Below are positions 22,716 to 31,017 of a stretch of 47,575 bases of DNA, one piece after another. The notes under the pieces are model-generated. The model was given only the letters and a program-made list of their open reading frames with translations, made no database searches and was not told where the DNA came from. Source of the stretch: UBA1756 sp045627805 (GTDB lineage Bacteria > Bacteroidota > Bacteroidia > Bacteroidales > WCHB1-69); NCBI GenBank assembly GCA_045627805.1, contig JAZQOJ010000210.1:1-47575 (forward strand), given 5' to 3'. How positions within the stretch are numbered: the stretch's first letter is position 1; every line of letters starts with the position of its first letter. A program made the position numbers and the translations under genes.

Positions 22716-23618
22716 ATGAATCAGCAATCGTTCAAAAGATATATTTGGTTGATTGATACTGTATATCAATCTGGAAAAGAAGGTATTACGTTTGAAAAAG
22801 TTTGCCAGAAGTGGCAAGAGAGTGAATTGTCGAGGGGGAGAAAATATCCGTTGCGCACGTTTCATAACCACCGCAAGGAGATCAAGGATGTTTTCAATGT
22901 GAACATTCGTTGTAGAAAAAGCACGAACAGTTATTACATTGCGGAGGGGAGTCGCACGAGTGGCATTATGAAAAAGATGTTGGAATTGGTGACGATTAAT
23001 CAGTTGTGCGATGGGCGAAATGGTTTGGAAGACCGAATGGTTTTGGAGTTGCGACCGGGCGGCGAATGCTATCTGTCGAAGATTATGCTGGCGATACAGC
23101 AGCGCAGGATGTTGTCGGTTGAGTATCAGCCCTATTGGACCGACAAGTTGCTGACCTACGAGCGTTTTGCTCCCTATGCGGTAAAAGAGGTGCGCGGAAG
23201 TTGGTATTTGGTGGGCAAGCGTGCCAATTATGGCTACGAGATGGTGGATTTGAAGCAGGTGTTGTCGATGACTACGCTGGCAGATTTGTATGAGGATCCG
23301 ACTCAGGAAGTGCTTAATTCTGTTTTGATAGAGAATTATGGTACGAAGATTGAGGATATAGCTACTGAGCAAATCACTATGAAAGTGGATGCGGCGTTGG
23401 CTTGCCGTTTGCGCACGAATCCGCTTCACGAATCGCAGCAAGAAATTGAGCGCAAGAAGAATTATTCAATTTTCTTTTTCTATTTGAAACCCACTATGGA
23501 TTTTTGCCGCGACATCTTGTCGTTTGGTTCGGCGATGGAGGTGATGAATCCTACATCTTTGCGTTCATCCATAATGCAAGAGGCACGTCACGTAGTGAAA
23601 AAGAATTCGGCGGAATAG
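22716..23618 (+). CDS. WYL-domain transcriptional regulator
   Basis: A 300-residue protein. The N-terminal part (about 1-80) looks like a winged helix, with a basic RTFHNHRKEIKDVF segment (about 47-60). The WYL domain follows at about 115-190: SVEYQPYW, then APYAVKEVRGSWYLVGK with Trp163-Tyr164-Leu165, and a WCX-like C-terminal region (about 215-295). WYL domains sense nucleic acids or nucleotides and control DNA-damage or defence genes in several bacteria. Here no defence genes are adjacent, so the target is unknown. It lies 38 bases after the peptidase gene on the same strand, in a lower-complexity AT spacer. It could be cotranscribed. Confidence 0.85.
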   Translation: MNQQSFKRYIWLIDTVYQSGKEGITFEKVCQKWQESELSRGRKYPLRTFHNHRKEIKDVFNVNIRCRKSTNSYYIAEGSRTSGIMKKMLELVTINQLCDGRNGLEDRMVLELRPGGECYLSKIMLAIQQRRMLSVEYQPYWTDKLLTYERFAPYAVKEVRGSWYLVGKRANYGYEMVDLKQVLSMTTLADLYEDPTQEVLNSVLIENYGTKIEDIATEQITMKVDAALACRLRTNPLHESQQEIERKKNYSIFFFYLKPTMDFCRDILSFGSAMEVMNPTSLRSSIMQEARHVVKKNSAE

Positions 23619-23630
23619 TACCTCAAGAGG

Positions 23631-24296
23631 TTATTTCTTGTCCGTATTTTGTTTTGTGGTTTCGTCGTAGGTCTTCTTCGCATTGTTGTAGATTTCTTCG
23701 AAATTGATTTCTTCCGAGTCGGCACCGAGACTATTGAACGAAACGGAATGTTGAATTTCGTCAAGGTTCATATTCTGGATTGAGATACTGGCGATTTGGT
23801 TGAAAATGGCTTTCATTTTTTCAAAGGTTCCGGTTTCGTGCGATTTTGCGGTGATTTCTTCTGTCGCTTCTGATTCTGATGAAAGCAGACTCTCCACATT
23901 GTCGCCTGTGAGTTCCATTTTGCAGGGAATGGTTTTCCCATTGGCCGCCACCAGTTGAACTTCCATATTACTCATACACGCATCGTATTCTTGATCGGGT
24001 GCCAAAAAATTACCGTTGTTGAGTTCTTTAGTCCACACGTTCCAGGTCTTAGTATTGGAAAGAGGGATTGCGACACGGATAATCCATTCCCCTTTGTTAA
24101 GTTGTACGAGCATAAATCGAGCTTGGTCGGCTACTTGAAGGAGATAGGAGTGCTCGCCCAATAGTTGGACGTTACCGGCATCAAGTGTTTTGGTATCTTC
24201 TTCCCCAATTTCCTGTTCTGTTTCTGTGACGTTCCCGCAGGATACCATAAACAGACAGATTCCCAAGAGAAGCATCGCTTGTTTTAATGTTTTCAT
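23631..24296 (-). CDS. Lipoprotein of unknown function
   Basis: A 221-residue lipoprotein with signal peptide and lipobox LFMVSC (Cys20). The mature protein has a negatively charged start, a mixed alpha/beta core (about 35-140) and a Lys/Glu-rich, probably helical C-terminus ending in KKTYDETTKQNTDKK. I do not recognise a family. The start at 24296 is preferred over 24320, because a TAATTTTG box at 24318-24325 overlaps the latter. It converges on the WYL gene with only 12 bases between stops, where no T-rich terminator is visible. It has no evident link to the surface operon upstream beyond sharing the strand. Confidence 0.82.
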   Translation of the reverse strand: MKTLKQAMLLLGICLFMVSCGNVTETEQEIGEEDTKTLDAGNVQLLGEHSYLLQVADQARFMLVQLNKGEWIIRVAIPLSNTKTWNVWTKELNNGNFLAPDQEYDACMSNMEVQLVAANGKTIPCKMELTGDNVESLLSSESEATEEITAKSHETGTFEKMKAIFNQIASISIQNMNLDEIQHSVSFNSLGADSEEINFEEIYNNAKKTYDETTKQNTDKK

Positions 24297-24317
24297 TACA
24301 GATGTTTTATTTCGGTG

Positions 24318-24325
24318 CAAAATTA
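24318..24325 (-). promoter_or_regulatory. -7 box for the 24296 lipoprotein gene
   Basis: The minus strand reads TAATTTTG at 24325-24318, 22 bases before the chosen ATG. Confidence 0.55.
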
Positions 24326-24360
24326 CAAGTTTTTACGAAGTTATGAAAAGAAGTTTTGAA

Positions 24361-26361
24361 TTAATTTTGCCGGACACAGCGGACAAATATGGTCGCATTT
24401 TTGCCTTGAAATGATTTTGTTGCTCCGTTCTCTAAGGAAAAAGCCATTGATGCTCCTAAAAGATCAATGGATGGACTGGCCGCCCAAAAAATGGCGGTAC
24501 TGGCGTGAGGAGCTTCGCCATTAATCATAGACATATGTGTTGCATTGTAAGTATTTTTCTCATATTGAGGTTGGCTAATAGACTCATAGCATTGGTCCGC
24601 AAGCAATTCATAAATGGGTGTATTTGTTCCAGTTCTTCCCGAGGTATGAGAAAAGGGAGGATCAACGATCAAATCGGGATTATAATTGTGAACTGCGGTA
24701 GTGCATAGATTTTCCCATTCTGAGTACTCGGGCAGATGCCATCCATCGGGACAAATCCCTTGGTAGGGGAGTGAGGTGGGATAGGTAGCATAATCGTCTG
24801 TGCTGGCCGACAAGTTGAGTGCGGCCTTCCAGTTGTACAAACCTCCATAATATGCCACTTTTTGTGGATAGATTCCTTCTTTGTAAGTCATTCTCGGATA
24901 AAAAAAACTATAGAATGCTTGATACAAGTCTTCCCCAGTCAGGGGAGAGGTCCGTGTCCTGAGATTTTGTCGCATCCAACATAGGTCCCCGACTTGCACC
25001 ACCGAATACCAATTCCCATCAATGTCGGAAATAGAGTCAATTTCCCAAACATTTCCCACTTTCCTCCCCCTTTCATTGCTGCCTGGAGCAGTCCCAGAAG
25101 TGCAAAATAGGGGCAGTTTCCCTATATGCACTTCTTGGCTTTTTGTGCAATCGTAAATGTCGGTGGCGTATAGGGTATAGTTCCCTGTCGGCAGTTTTAC
25201 GGTGAAATCGTGACTCACTACTTCTCCGACCTCATTGACCCAGGCCACAGAATCGATGCCGAAATGTGTGATAGTCGCTGTATTTAGAAATTCGTTTTGA
25301 CAAACGTAGAACCAGTAAGGCCGCCGTGCGTTCAACAATTGGCAGTGAACTTGTGCAGTGAGGGCAATATCATCGAGAGTCGCCGTTACAGTTATGGTAC
25401 TAGTATAGGAAATGTAATCTGTATAGGTCAGGTGAAGCAAACTGTCTTCAAATTCTAATTCCCCATAGTTACAGTTCCACTGCCAACGAAATTGCGATTT
25501 CCGGGGATCGTTTCCGTGAAGATGTGCGATAAAATGGTAAACGTGGCCAGTATCGCAGGGCACATATTCTTCGTAAAGTAATTCTGCGGACAAGGTCAGG
25601 TCGGATTCCGTGATGACGTTGAGCCGAAGCGTATCAGAATATCGTTGATTGCTGATGATGGCAACCAAATCGTAATTGTTTCCTGGCAAAAGTCCAGTGA
25701 GATCGCTTATGATACTGGCACTGGATGAGGCGGGTATGTTGTAGCAGCGAACAAGTGAGTCGGGATGCTCGGCTGCATAAGCACAAATGGTGCCAGAAAC
25801 GGGCTCGCCTCCGTTTTGAATGATTGGAATCTTAACACTTACAGACGTCGTTGAGTTTTCTTCTTGTGACATCGTACCCACAATAAGTGGCCCAATAGCG
25901 GTGTGAAACGATAGCGTGTCGCCATAAGATATGCCAAAAGCATTAGTCGCAAACGCCCTTACATAATAAGTCTGATTGTATGATAGATTTTGAATATTTG
26001 TTGGCCAAGTCCCTATCGTATTGGTGGATTGAAATGTGCTCTTTGAGGAAAAATTCGCTGCCGTGGATAATTCAATGCCTCGGCTTGTTATGGCCGACCA
26101 GCCATCAAAAAGAACATTCCCAAATACAATGGCGGTTAATTCATTGTATTGTATTATGGAATCCGTTTGCACAATGGGGGCGTAATAGAGAATCTCTCCG
26201 AATTGATTGAGTCGGGGATAGTCCAGGGAATCGCCAAAATGATTGACAAAAGTGGAATTCTTATATTGCACATCACCATTTATTGATATCCCTGGAACTT
26301 GCCCGTTCAGAGGTAGCACTGAGATGAGTAGGAGAAGCATAAGGTAGAAAACTCTTTTCAT
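24361..26361 (-). CDS. Secreted FISUMP-domain surface protein with fibronectin-like repeats
   Basis: A 666-residue exported protein. The signal peptide MKRVFYLMLLLLISVLPLNG ends near residue 20. Residues about 60-155 resemble a fibronectin type III-like module (TYYVRAFATNAFGISYGDTL), with a second beta-module at about 160-260. A further beta-rich region follows (about 260-420). The C-terminal FISUMP domain (about 428-666) shows GNVWEIDSISDIDGNWYSVVQVGDLCWMRQNL split over two strands, YGGLYNWKAAL, GICPDGWHLPEYSEWENL and the closing IFVRCVRQN. FISUMP is a lectin-like fold of unknown ligand, common in surface proteins. This is the third gene of an operon (15-base gap) with 26377 and 27280. Confidence 0.87.
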   Translation of the reverse strand: MKRVFYLMLLLLISVLPLNGQVPGISINGDVQYKNSTFVNHFGDSLDYPRLNQFGEILYYAPIVQTDSIIQYNELTAIVFGNVLFDGWSAITSRGIELSTAANFSSKSTFQSTNTIGTWPTNIQNLSYNQTYYVRAFATNAFGISYGDTLSFHTAIGPLIVGTMSQEENSTTSVSVKIPIIQNGGEPVSGTICAYAAEHPDSLVRCYNIPASSSASIISDLTGLLPGNNYDLVAIISNQRYSDTLRLNVITESDLTLSAELLYEEYVPCDTGHVYHFIAHLHGNDPRKSQFRWQWNCNYGELEFEDSLLHLTYTDYISYTSTITVTATLDDIALTAQVHCQLLNARRPYWFYVCQNEFLNTATITHFGIDSVAWVNEVGEVVSHDFTVKLPTGNYTLYATDIYDCTKSQEVHIGKLPLFCTSGTAPGSNERGRKVGNVWEIDSISDIDGNWYSVVQVGDLCWMRQNLRTRTSPLTGEDLYQAFYSFFYPRMTYKEGIYPQKVAYYGGLYNWKAALNLSASTDDYATYPTSLPYQGICPDGWHLPEYSEWENLCTTAVHNYNPDLIVDPPFSHTSGRTGTNTPIYELLADQCYESISQPQYEKNTYNATHMSMINGEAPHASTAIFWAASPSIDLLGASMAFSLENGATKSFQGKNATIFVRCVRQN

Positions 26362-26376
26362 AAATGGCGAGGCGGT

Positions 26377-27264
26377 TTAATAGAAGTAATAAAATTGGAT
26401 CCTATCGTTGATTTTCAACTGCTTGCCTCCATTGAGGTTGGGGTAATAGGTAATGCGATTGCCTTCTGCTGAAAATGCTTGTGCAGTGATGAATACACCG
26501 TTCACAAACATTTGAATGGCGAAGAGGTCGTTGGGTTCGTGATTGAGGGAAAAAGATACTTGTCCCGTTGTATTGACGTTGAATTCTTGGATGATATTTC
26601 GCAAATTTTGTGCGGTTTGAATAGCATCAATGGCGTTTCGCAGAGACTGCATCTGAATGTCGAAATCATTGCTTGAAATATAGTTTTGTAAAGTGTCGCG
26701 GAGGTGCTTGTTCGTGATAAACTGGTCGAGCGTGTCGCGGAGGTGCTCGTTCGTGATAAACTGGTCGAGCGTGTCGCGGAGGTGCTCGTTGGTTGCGAAC
26801 TGGTTAAGCGTATCACGGAGGTGTTCCTTTGAAATAAAGTTGGTGCTTCCAAGGTGTTCTTCGATGGCTTGTAGCGGAATTCTTTGAGCAAAGTACGCAT
26901 AAGGAATTGGCGTAATAGGTAGCGTGTCGGCAATAGAGGTCCCGTCCTGAAGAATGAATTCCGTGCGGGCGTATGCTTTATCCCAAGCCACAGAGTGCAG
27001 GTCCCCAGAAATGGGATCTCCTTGCCCCACTAAAAATGAAACCAATCCGTTTTGATTGGTGAGAACAGAGTGATGTTCCGCATAGACAGGGGAGGAAAAT
27101 GGTGAATCATTGTAAAATTTTATGATTGCATCAATCCTGTCTGAGACGACAAGCTCATCGGCTGTATTTCGTACAACGGCTTGATAAGAGAAAATGGGAG
27201 AGATTTGTGCGAATCCATTCCCGATTAGTAGCAACAAAGTGGATAGAACGATGAATTTTTTCAT
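26377..27264 (-). CDS. Secreted fibre-like protein with 13-residue tandem repeats
   Basis: A 295-residue exported protein with a signal peptide to about residue 19. The N-terminal block IFSYQAVVRNTADELVVSDR and later VYAEHHSVLTNQNGLVSFLVG (about 24-80) is a motif I recall from Bacteroidota tail-fibre or collagen-like surface proteins. Residues 147-198 are four 13-residue repeats with core HLRDTL-x-x-(F/Y)-(A/I)-(T/S), probably a helical stalk. A C-terminal domain (about 225-295) with VFAIQMFVNGVF-like strands and a closing QFYYFY looks like a trimeric head. It lies between the two FISUMP genes with 15-base gaps on both sides, so a joint surface structure is plausible. Function unknown. Confidence 0.83.
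   Translation of the reverse strand: MKKFIVLSTLLLLIGNGFAQISPIFSYQAVVRNTADELVVSDRIDAIIKFYNDSPFSSPVYAEHHSVLTNQNGLVSFLVGQGDPISGDLHSVAWDKAYARTEFILQDGTSIADTLPITPIPYAYFAQRIPLQAIEEHLGSTNFISKEHLRDTLNQFATNEHLRDTLDQFITNEHLRDTLDQFITNKHLRDTLQNYISSNDFDIQMQSLRNAIDAIQTAQNLRNIIQEFNVNTTGQVSFSLNHEPNDLFAIQMFVNGVFITAQAFSAEGNRITYYPNLNGGKQLKINDRIQFYYFY
26671..26826 (-). repeat. 39-bp in-frame tandem repeats (four units)
   Basis: Units begin with GAGGTG on the plus strand at 26701, 26740, 26779 and 26818. The first two complete 39-base units differ at one base, while the outer ones are more diverged. They encode the (E/K)HLRDTL repeats at residues 147-198 of the 26377 gene. Confidence 0.92.
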
Positions 27265-27279
27265 ATTGGTTGATTTGAG

Positions 27280-28611
27280 TTAGTTCTTAAGACATCGTAC
27301 ACTGCAAGCGTCGGCTTTTGAAAAGAGATCAAGTGTGAAGTCATCGCAAAAGGTATGAATGCTGCCTGCTGTTGCATATTGCTGAGAAGAGGCATTGGTG
27401 GACCAGAAATGGGCGATGGTTCGGAAATTTTCGCCAGTATGATATTCCGATGAGATTTTACCGCCGGGAACAGCTGCGAAACCACTGAGATTATTAGCCG
27501 GCCCAAGCCAAAAGTCCCCATCTTTTCGCAAGGAAGGGAGTGGAAACGTTGACAAATAACTGATTTCGTCAAGCGATGGTAGGTGCCATCCTATTGGACA
27601 AATTCCTTGAATGAAACCTTCGGGACTGGTTTCTGGCATCACGATACTGTCTTCTGGAACATTCATTGTGGAATACCAGCTGTACAGTCTTCCGTATTTT
27701 GCGAGGTTGTCGGAACTATCGGCATAATACTTGGACACAAAAATGGTTGCCACTGCGATAGAGTCAATGCCATTGGCGTAGTGGGTGGCTCTTAGGTTCT
27801 CATTTATCCAGCACTTAGCCCCAATTCGAGTGGTACTATATGTGTTCCCGTCTCCGTCCACCGCCACAAAATCACCGCCGCAAGGAGGAAAATGAATGAT
27901 AACATCTTGTTCGCACTGCAAAGTGTCGTGACCAACCACCATCAACCAAGTCACGCGACACGTTGTCCCTACCGTGAAATCATCGGGCGCATTGTTGATA
28001 ATTTGCACGGGCAAGTCCTCGGGCATTATTTGCGGCGACGGTAGATGTACCATAACATTTTCAACTCCGTATGCAGCAGTGTCAGTATAATTGTTCGCAC
28101 AGTCAATCGCATAGACCATCCGCTCAACAATGCTGTCGCATCCAGCTTCTGACGTGAGCGTGTCGTATTGCAATCCGGGCGACAAAGTTTCCATCTCATT
28201 AGAAAAAATCAGCATCGTGTCGGCCGTCATCGTCGGTGCGTGAACGGTCAAATGGTGCAACACGATGTGGTCGTAATTGTAATCCGAGTGGAGAAAATAT
28301 TGGCGTAGTTCATATTCCCCAGCATCCAATGTGTCGCCATATTCTATCCCAAAATTGTTGTACGGCTGAAAGGCACAGCCATCGTCAATGATGGTGTCAA
28401 TGGTTAGATATGCTTGCTCAACTCCCTCATTGATGGCAAAATCTTGAGCGATTTGGCGATAGAAAGTCTGCCCAACTGTGTAAGAAATATTCGCACAATT
28501 TCCGTGAAGCACGGCCCATCCTGATTGTGCTATCCCAAAATAATAATGAAAGAATAGGAGAAAGGATACAAGTAGATAACGTGTGACATTTTGAGTATAG
28601 TCTGGTTCCAT
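27280..28611 (-). CDS. Secreted FISUMP-domain surface protein
   Basis: A 443-residue exported protein; the signal peptide (about 8-29) follows a hydrophilic start (MEPDYTQNVTR). Residues about 30-240 are beta-rich with repeated Asp/Thr/Tyr strands and several Cys. The C-terminal FISUMP domain (about 248-443) shows FVAVDGDGNTYSTTRIGAKC and WINENL, YGRLYSWYSTM, GICPIGWHLPSLDEISYL and a terminal SVRCLKN. ATGs further in are possible but would remove the signal peptide. It is the first gene of the three-gene surface operon, with a promoter box at 28671-28678. Confidence 0.85.
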   Translation of the reverse strand: MEPDYTQNVTRYLLVSFLLFFHYYFGIAQSGWAVLHGNCANISYTVGQTFYRQIAQDFAINEGVEQAYLTIDTIIDDGCAFQPYNNFGIEYGDTLDAGEYELRQYFLHSDYNYDHIVLHHLTVHAPTMTADTMLIFSNEMETLSPGLQYDTLTSEAGCDSIVERMVYAIDCANNYTDTAAYGVENVMVHLPSPQIMPEDLPVQIINNAPDDFTVGTTCRVTWLMVVGHDTLQCEQDVIIHFPPCGGDFVAVDGDGNTYSTTRIGAKCWINENLRATHYANGIDSIAVATIFVSKYYADSSDNLAKYGRLYSWYSTMNVPEDSIVMPETSPEGFIQGICPIGWHLPSLDEISYLSTFPLPSLRKDGDFWLGPANNLSGFAAVPGGKISSEYHTGENFRTIAHFWSTNASSQQYATAGSIHTFCDDFTLDLFSKADACSVRCLKN

Positions 28612-28670
28612 CGTGTTCGTCTTTTGAGTGATAATGAGTTGGTTTAGAGTTCGTATCCAAAAGGATGTCG

Positions 28671-28678
28671 CAAAGATA
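28671..28678 (-). promoter_or_regulatory. -7 box for the FISUMP operon
   Basis: The minus strand reads TATCTTTG at 28678-28671, 60 bases before the ATG at 28611. The leader contains the small inverted repeat ATCCTTTTGGAT. Confidence 0.5.
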
Positions 28679-28916
28679 CAGTTAGAAGGCAGGTAGAAGT
28701 ATAAATTGTTGATAACTTTATTGATTTTTTTGTATCTTATTTATAATTAATATGTTATAATTTGATTGTAAGCTAAATTTTTCAACAACGGCGAATTGTC
28801 GGGTCGTGCATTTCCCAAAAGATATTGTGATTTTGGAAGCATTCAAGTACTTTTCATTAAGAAATCATTTTTTGAAAAACTAAAAAATGAAGTCCTGTTT
28901 TTCGTGAATTTAATCG

Positions 28917-28924
28917 TATTTTTG
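28917..28924 (+). promoter_or_regulatory. -7 box for gmk-nadD-thyA
   Basis: TATTTTTG at 28917-28924, 30 bases before the gmk ATG. There is no clear -33 TTG, but a T-rich stretch is present at the right distance. Confidence 0.5.
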
Positions 28925-28953
28925 CAGACTGTTTTTTTCAAAATTCAAACTCT

Positions 28954-29523
28954 ATGCAAAAGAAATTAATTGTGGTCTCCGCACCTTCAGGAGCTGGAAA
29001 AACTTCTATCGTGAAATATCTTTTGGAGCAGAATCCATTTCTCTCTTTTTCCGTATCCGCCACTACGCGTGCTATGCGTAAGGGAGAAGTTCACGGAAAA
29101 GATTACTATTTCATATCTGTTGACGATTTTCAAAAAAAATTGGGTAACGGCGACTTTTTGGAGTGGCAGGAGGTATATGCCGGCCAGTATTACGGCTCTC
29201 TGAAATCAGAAGTTGATAGATTGTCAGCAGAAGGCAAAATCGTGATTTTCGATGTTGATGTTTTGGGAGGCCTGAATATCAAGAAGTTCTATCAGAATCA
29301 GGCGCTGTCGATTTTCATTCAGCCGCCCACACTGGAGAGTTTGCGCGATCGTTTGCTCAACCGGGGTACCGAAACCGCCGAGTCGTTGCAAAAACGTGTT
29401 GACAAAGCGGAATACGAGATGACCTTCGCTCCCCAATTCGACAAGATTGTTGTAAATGATGATTTGAAAGAAGCGCAACTTTATGCAAATCAACTGATTC
29501 AAGATTTCTTATGCGAAAAGTAG
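28954..29523 (+). CDS. gmk: Guanylate kinase
   Basis: Gmk converts GMP to GDP with ATP. The 189-residue length is normal. The P-loop SAPSGAGKTSIV is at about 9-20, the GMP-binding block SVSATTRAMRKGEVHGKDYY at about 33-52, and FLEWQEVYAGQYYG at about 68-81. IVIFDVDVLGG gives the conserved Asp before the lid region with LLNRGTETAESLQKR. It overlaps nadD by 13 bases, so the two are translationally coupled. It opens the gmk-nadD-thyA nucleotide and cofactor operon. Confidence 0.97.
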   Translation: MQKKLIVVSAPSGAGKTSIVKYLLEQNPFLSFSVSATTRAMRKGEVHGKDYYFISVDDFQKKLGNGDFLEWQEVYAGQYYGSLKSEVDRLSAEGKIVIFDVDVLGGLNIKKFYQNQALSIFIQPPTLESLRDRLLNRGTETAESLQKRVDKAEYEMTFAPQFDKIVVNDDLKEAQLYANQLIQDFLCEK

Positions 29524-30101
29524 GACTCTTTTTCGGCTCGTTCAATCCCATTCACATCGGTCATTTGATTATGGCTGAATATTTTGTTGAAAACACTGAT
29601 TTGCAGGAGGTTTGGTTCGTTGTTTCGCCCAATAATCCGTTGAAAAAGAAGGAGTCGCTGCTTAGTGAACACCAGCGCTTGTATATGGTTAATTTGGCCA
29701 TTGAGGATGATGCTCGTTTTCGCTCTTGCGATATTGAATTTAAGTTATCCTACCCTTCATATACTTGTCATACGCTTGCACATTTGCAAGAAAAGTATCC
29801 TGACAAAGAGTTCGCCCTGATTATGGGAGAGGACAATTTGGAAAATATTGAGAAGTGGAAAAATTATGAATATATATTGAATAATTTCTCTGTATATACT
29901 TATCCCAGAATTGGTTACGATGGAGGTAAATACAAAACACATCCCTCTGTGACATTCGTTCCGGCTCCTCAAGTGGAAATTTCCGCCACCTTGGTGCGAC
30001 AGTCGTTGGCCGCGGGGCGCAAGGTGCATTATCTATTACATCCTAAAGTTGCTCAGTTTATTGATGAAATGCGGTTGTATGCCGCTAAGTTGAATTCTTA
30101 G
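29511..30101 (+). CDS. nadD: Nicotinate-nucleotide adenylyltransferase
   Basis: NadD adenylates nicotinate mononucleotide to deamido-NAD in NAD synthesis. The 196-residue protein has the nucleotidyltransferase motif GSFNPIHIGHL at about 9-19 (His15 and His18) and the second signature EISATLVRQSL at about 158-168. SPNNPLKKK at about 39-47 is the usual substrate loop. It starts inside the last codons of gmk and is 17 bases upstream of thyA. Confidence 0.95.
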   Translation: MRKVGLFFGSFNPIHIGHLIMAEYFVENTDLQEVWFVVSPNNPLKKKESLLSEHQRLYMVNLAIEDDARFRSCDIEFKLSYPSYTCHTLAHLQEKYPDKEFALIMGEDNLENIEKWKNYEYILNNFSVYTYPRIGYDGGKYKTHPSVTFVPAPQVEISATLVRQSLAAGRKVHYLLHPKVAQFIDEMRLYAAKLNS

Positions 30102-30118
30102 TCAATACAATATTATAT

Positions 30119-30913
30119 ATGGAGCAGTATCTTGATTTGTTGAACACGATTCTGCGCGACGGAGTTTGTAAAAACGACCGCACGGGCGTGGGCACTCGTA
30201 GCATTTTCGGTTACCAGATGCGTTTTGATTTGCAAAAGGGTTTCCCTTTGCTTACCACCAAAAAGTTGCATTTGCGCTCCATTATTTATGAATTGTTGTG
30301 GTTTTTGCGAGGTGAAACCAATATCGCTTATTTACAGCAAAATGGTGTCTCTATCTGGGATGAATGGGCCGACGAGAATGGAGATCTGGGCCCTGTTTAT
30401 GGACATCAGTGGCGCTCTTGGCAAGCGGCCGATGGCTCAACCGTTGATCAGATTTCTTGGCTGATTAATGAAATAAAAAACAATCCGGATTCCCGCCGTT
30501 TGATTGTCAATTCGTGGAATGTGGGCGAAATTGATAAGATGGCGCTGCCTCCGTGTCACGCTATTTTTCAGTTCTATGTGGCTAATGGCGAACTGTCGTG
30601 CCAACTTTATCAGCGAAGTGCGGACGTTTTTCTCGGCGTTCCTTTCAACATCGCTTCATACGCATTGCTATTGTTGATGGTAGCGCAAGTTACTCAGTTG
30701 AAACCTCGTTATTTCATTCATACACTGGGAGATGCGCATTTGTACAACAATCATTTGGAACAAGCAAAACTCCAACTTTCCCGTACTCCGAAAACTTTAC
30801 CACAGATGGTGTTGAATGGTCAGGTGAAATCCATTTTTGATTTTGATTATCAGGATTTTAAGTTGGAAAATTATGAACCGTACCCGCATATCAAGGCGGA
30901 GGTCGCTATTTGA
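30119..30913 (+). CDS. thyA: Thymidylate synthase
   Basis: ThyA methylates dUMP to dTMP using methylene-tetrahydrofolate. The 264-residue length equals that of the E. coli-type enzyme. The catalytic Cys is residue 146 in LPPCHAIFQFYV, the dUMP-binding SCQLYQRSADVFLGVPFNIA follows, and RTGVGTRSIFG lies near the N-terminus (about 21-31). The window has no dihydrofolate reductase gene near it. It closes the plus-strand operon and is followed by a long hairpin shared with the convergent gene. Confidence 0.97.
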   Translation: MEQYLDLLNTILRDGVCKNDRTGVGTRSIFGYQMRFDLQKGFPLLTTKKLHLRSIIYELLWFLRGETNIAYLQQNGVSIWDEWADENGDLGPVYGHQWRSWQAADGSTVDQISWLINEIKNNPDSRRLIVNSWNVGEIDKMALPPCHAIFQFYVANGELSCQLYQRSADVFLGVPFNIASYALLLLMVAQVTQLKPRYFIHTLGDAHLYNNHLEQAKLQLSRTPKTLPQMVLNGQVKSIFDFDYQDFKLENYEPYPHIKAEVAI

Positions 30914-30962
30914 TTAGGTTAAGTGAAAACTTGAAGAATTTGTGTCCTGAAATTCAACAAAA

Positions 30963-30995
30963 AAAGAAGAGATGAAGTAACTTCGTCTCTTCTTT
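30963..30995. terminator. Terminator hairpin between thyA and the convergent 31018 gene
   Basis: AAAGAAGAGATGAAG (30963-30977) pairs with CTTCGTCTCTTCTTT (30981-30995) across a 3-base loop: 15 pairs with a single G-U. On the minus strand it is followed by a T7 run, so it is a full terminator for the 31018 gene. On the plus strand it probably also ends thyA. Confidence 0.85.
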
Positions 30996-31017
30996 CGTCT
31001 ATTCTCAAAGTTTCAAA

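Larger units (their letters stand above)
28612..28953. other. Divergent intergenic region between the FISUMP operon and gmk
   Basis: This 342-base gap holds a minus-strand TATCTTTG box, a plus-strand TATTTTTG box, and an AT-rich 9-base inverted repeat (28865-28873 with 28882-28890, loop 8) just upstream of the gmk promoter. No ORF with protein-like composition and no RNA gene is seen. Confidence 0.6.

Noticed and set aside
23618..23650. Terminator hairpin between the WYL gene and the convergent lipoprotein gene
   Set aside because: Only a 5-base ACCTC/GAGGT stem with a 2-base loop and no T-run is present, which is too weak to call.
26701..26817. Possible CRISPR-like array from regularly spaced repeats
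   Set aside because: The 39-base units are directly contiguous with no spacers, are in frame, and encode a regular helical repeat inside a clear exported protein.
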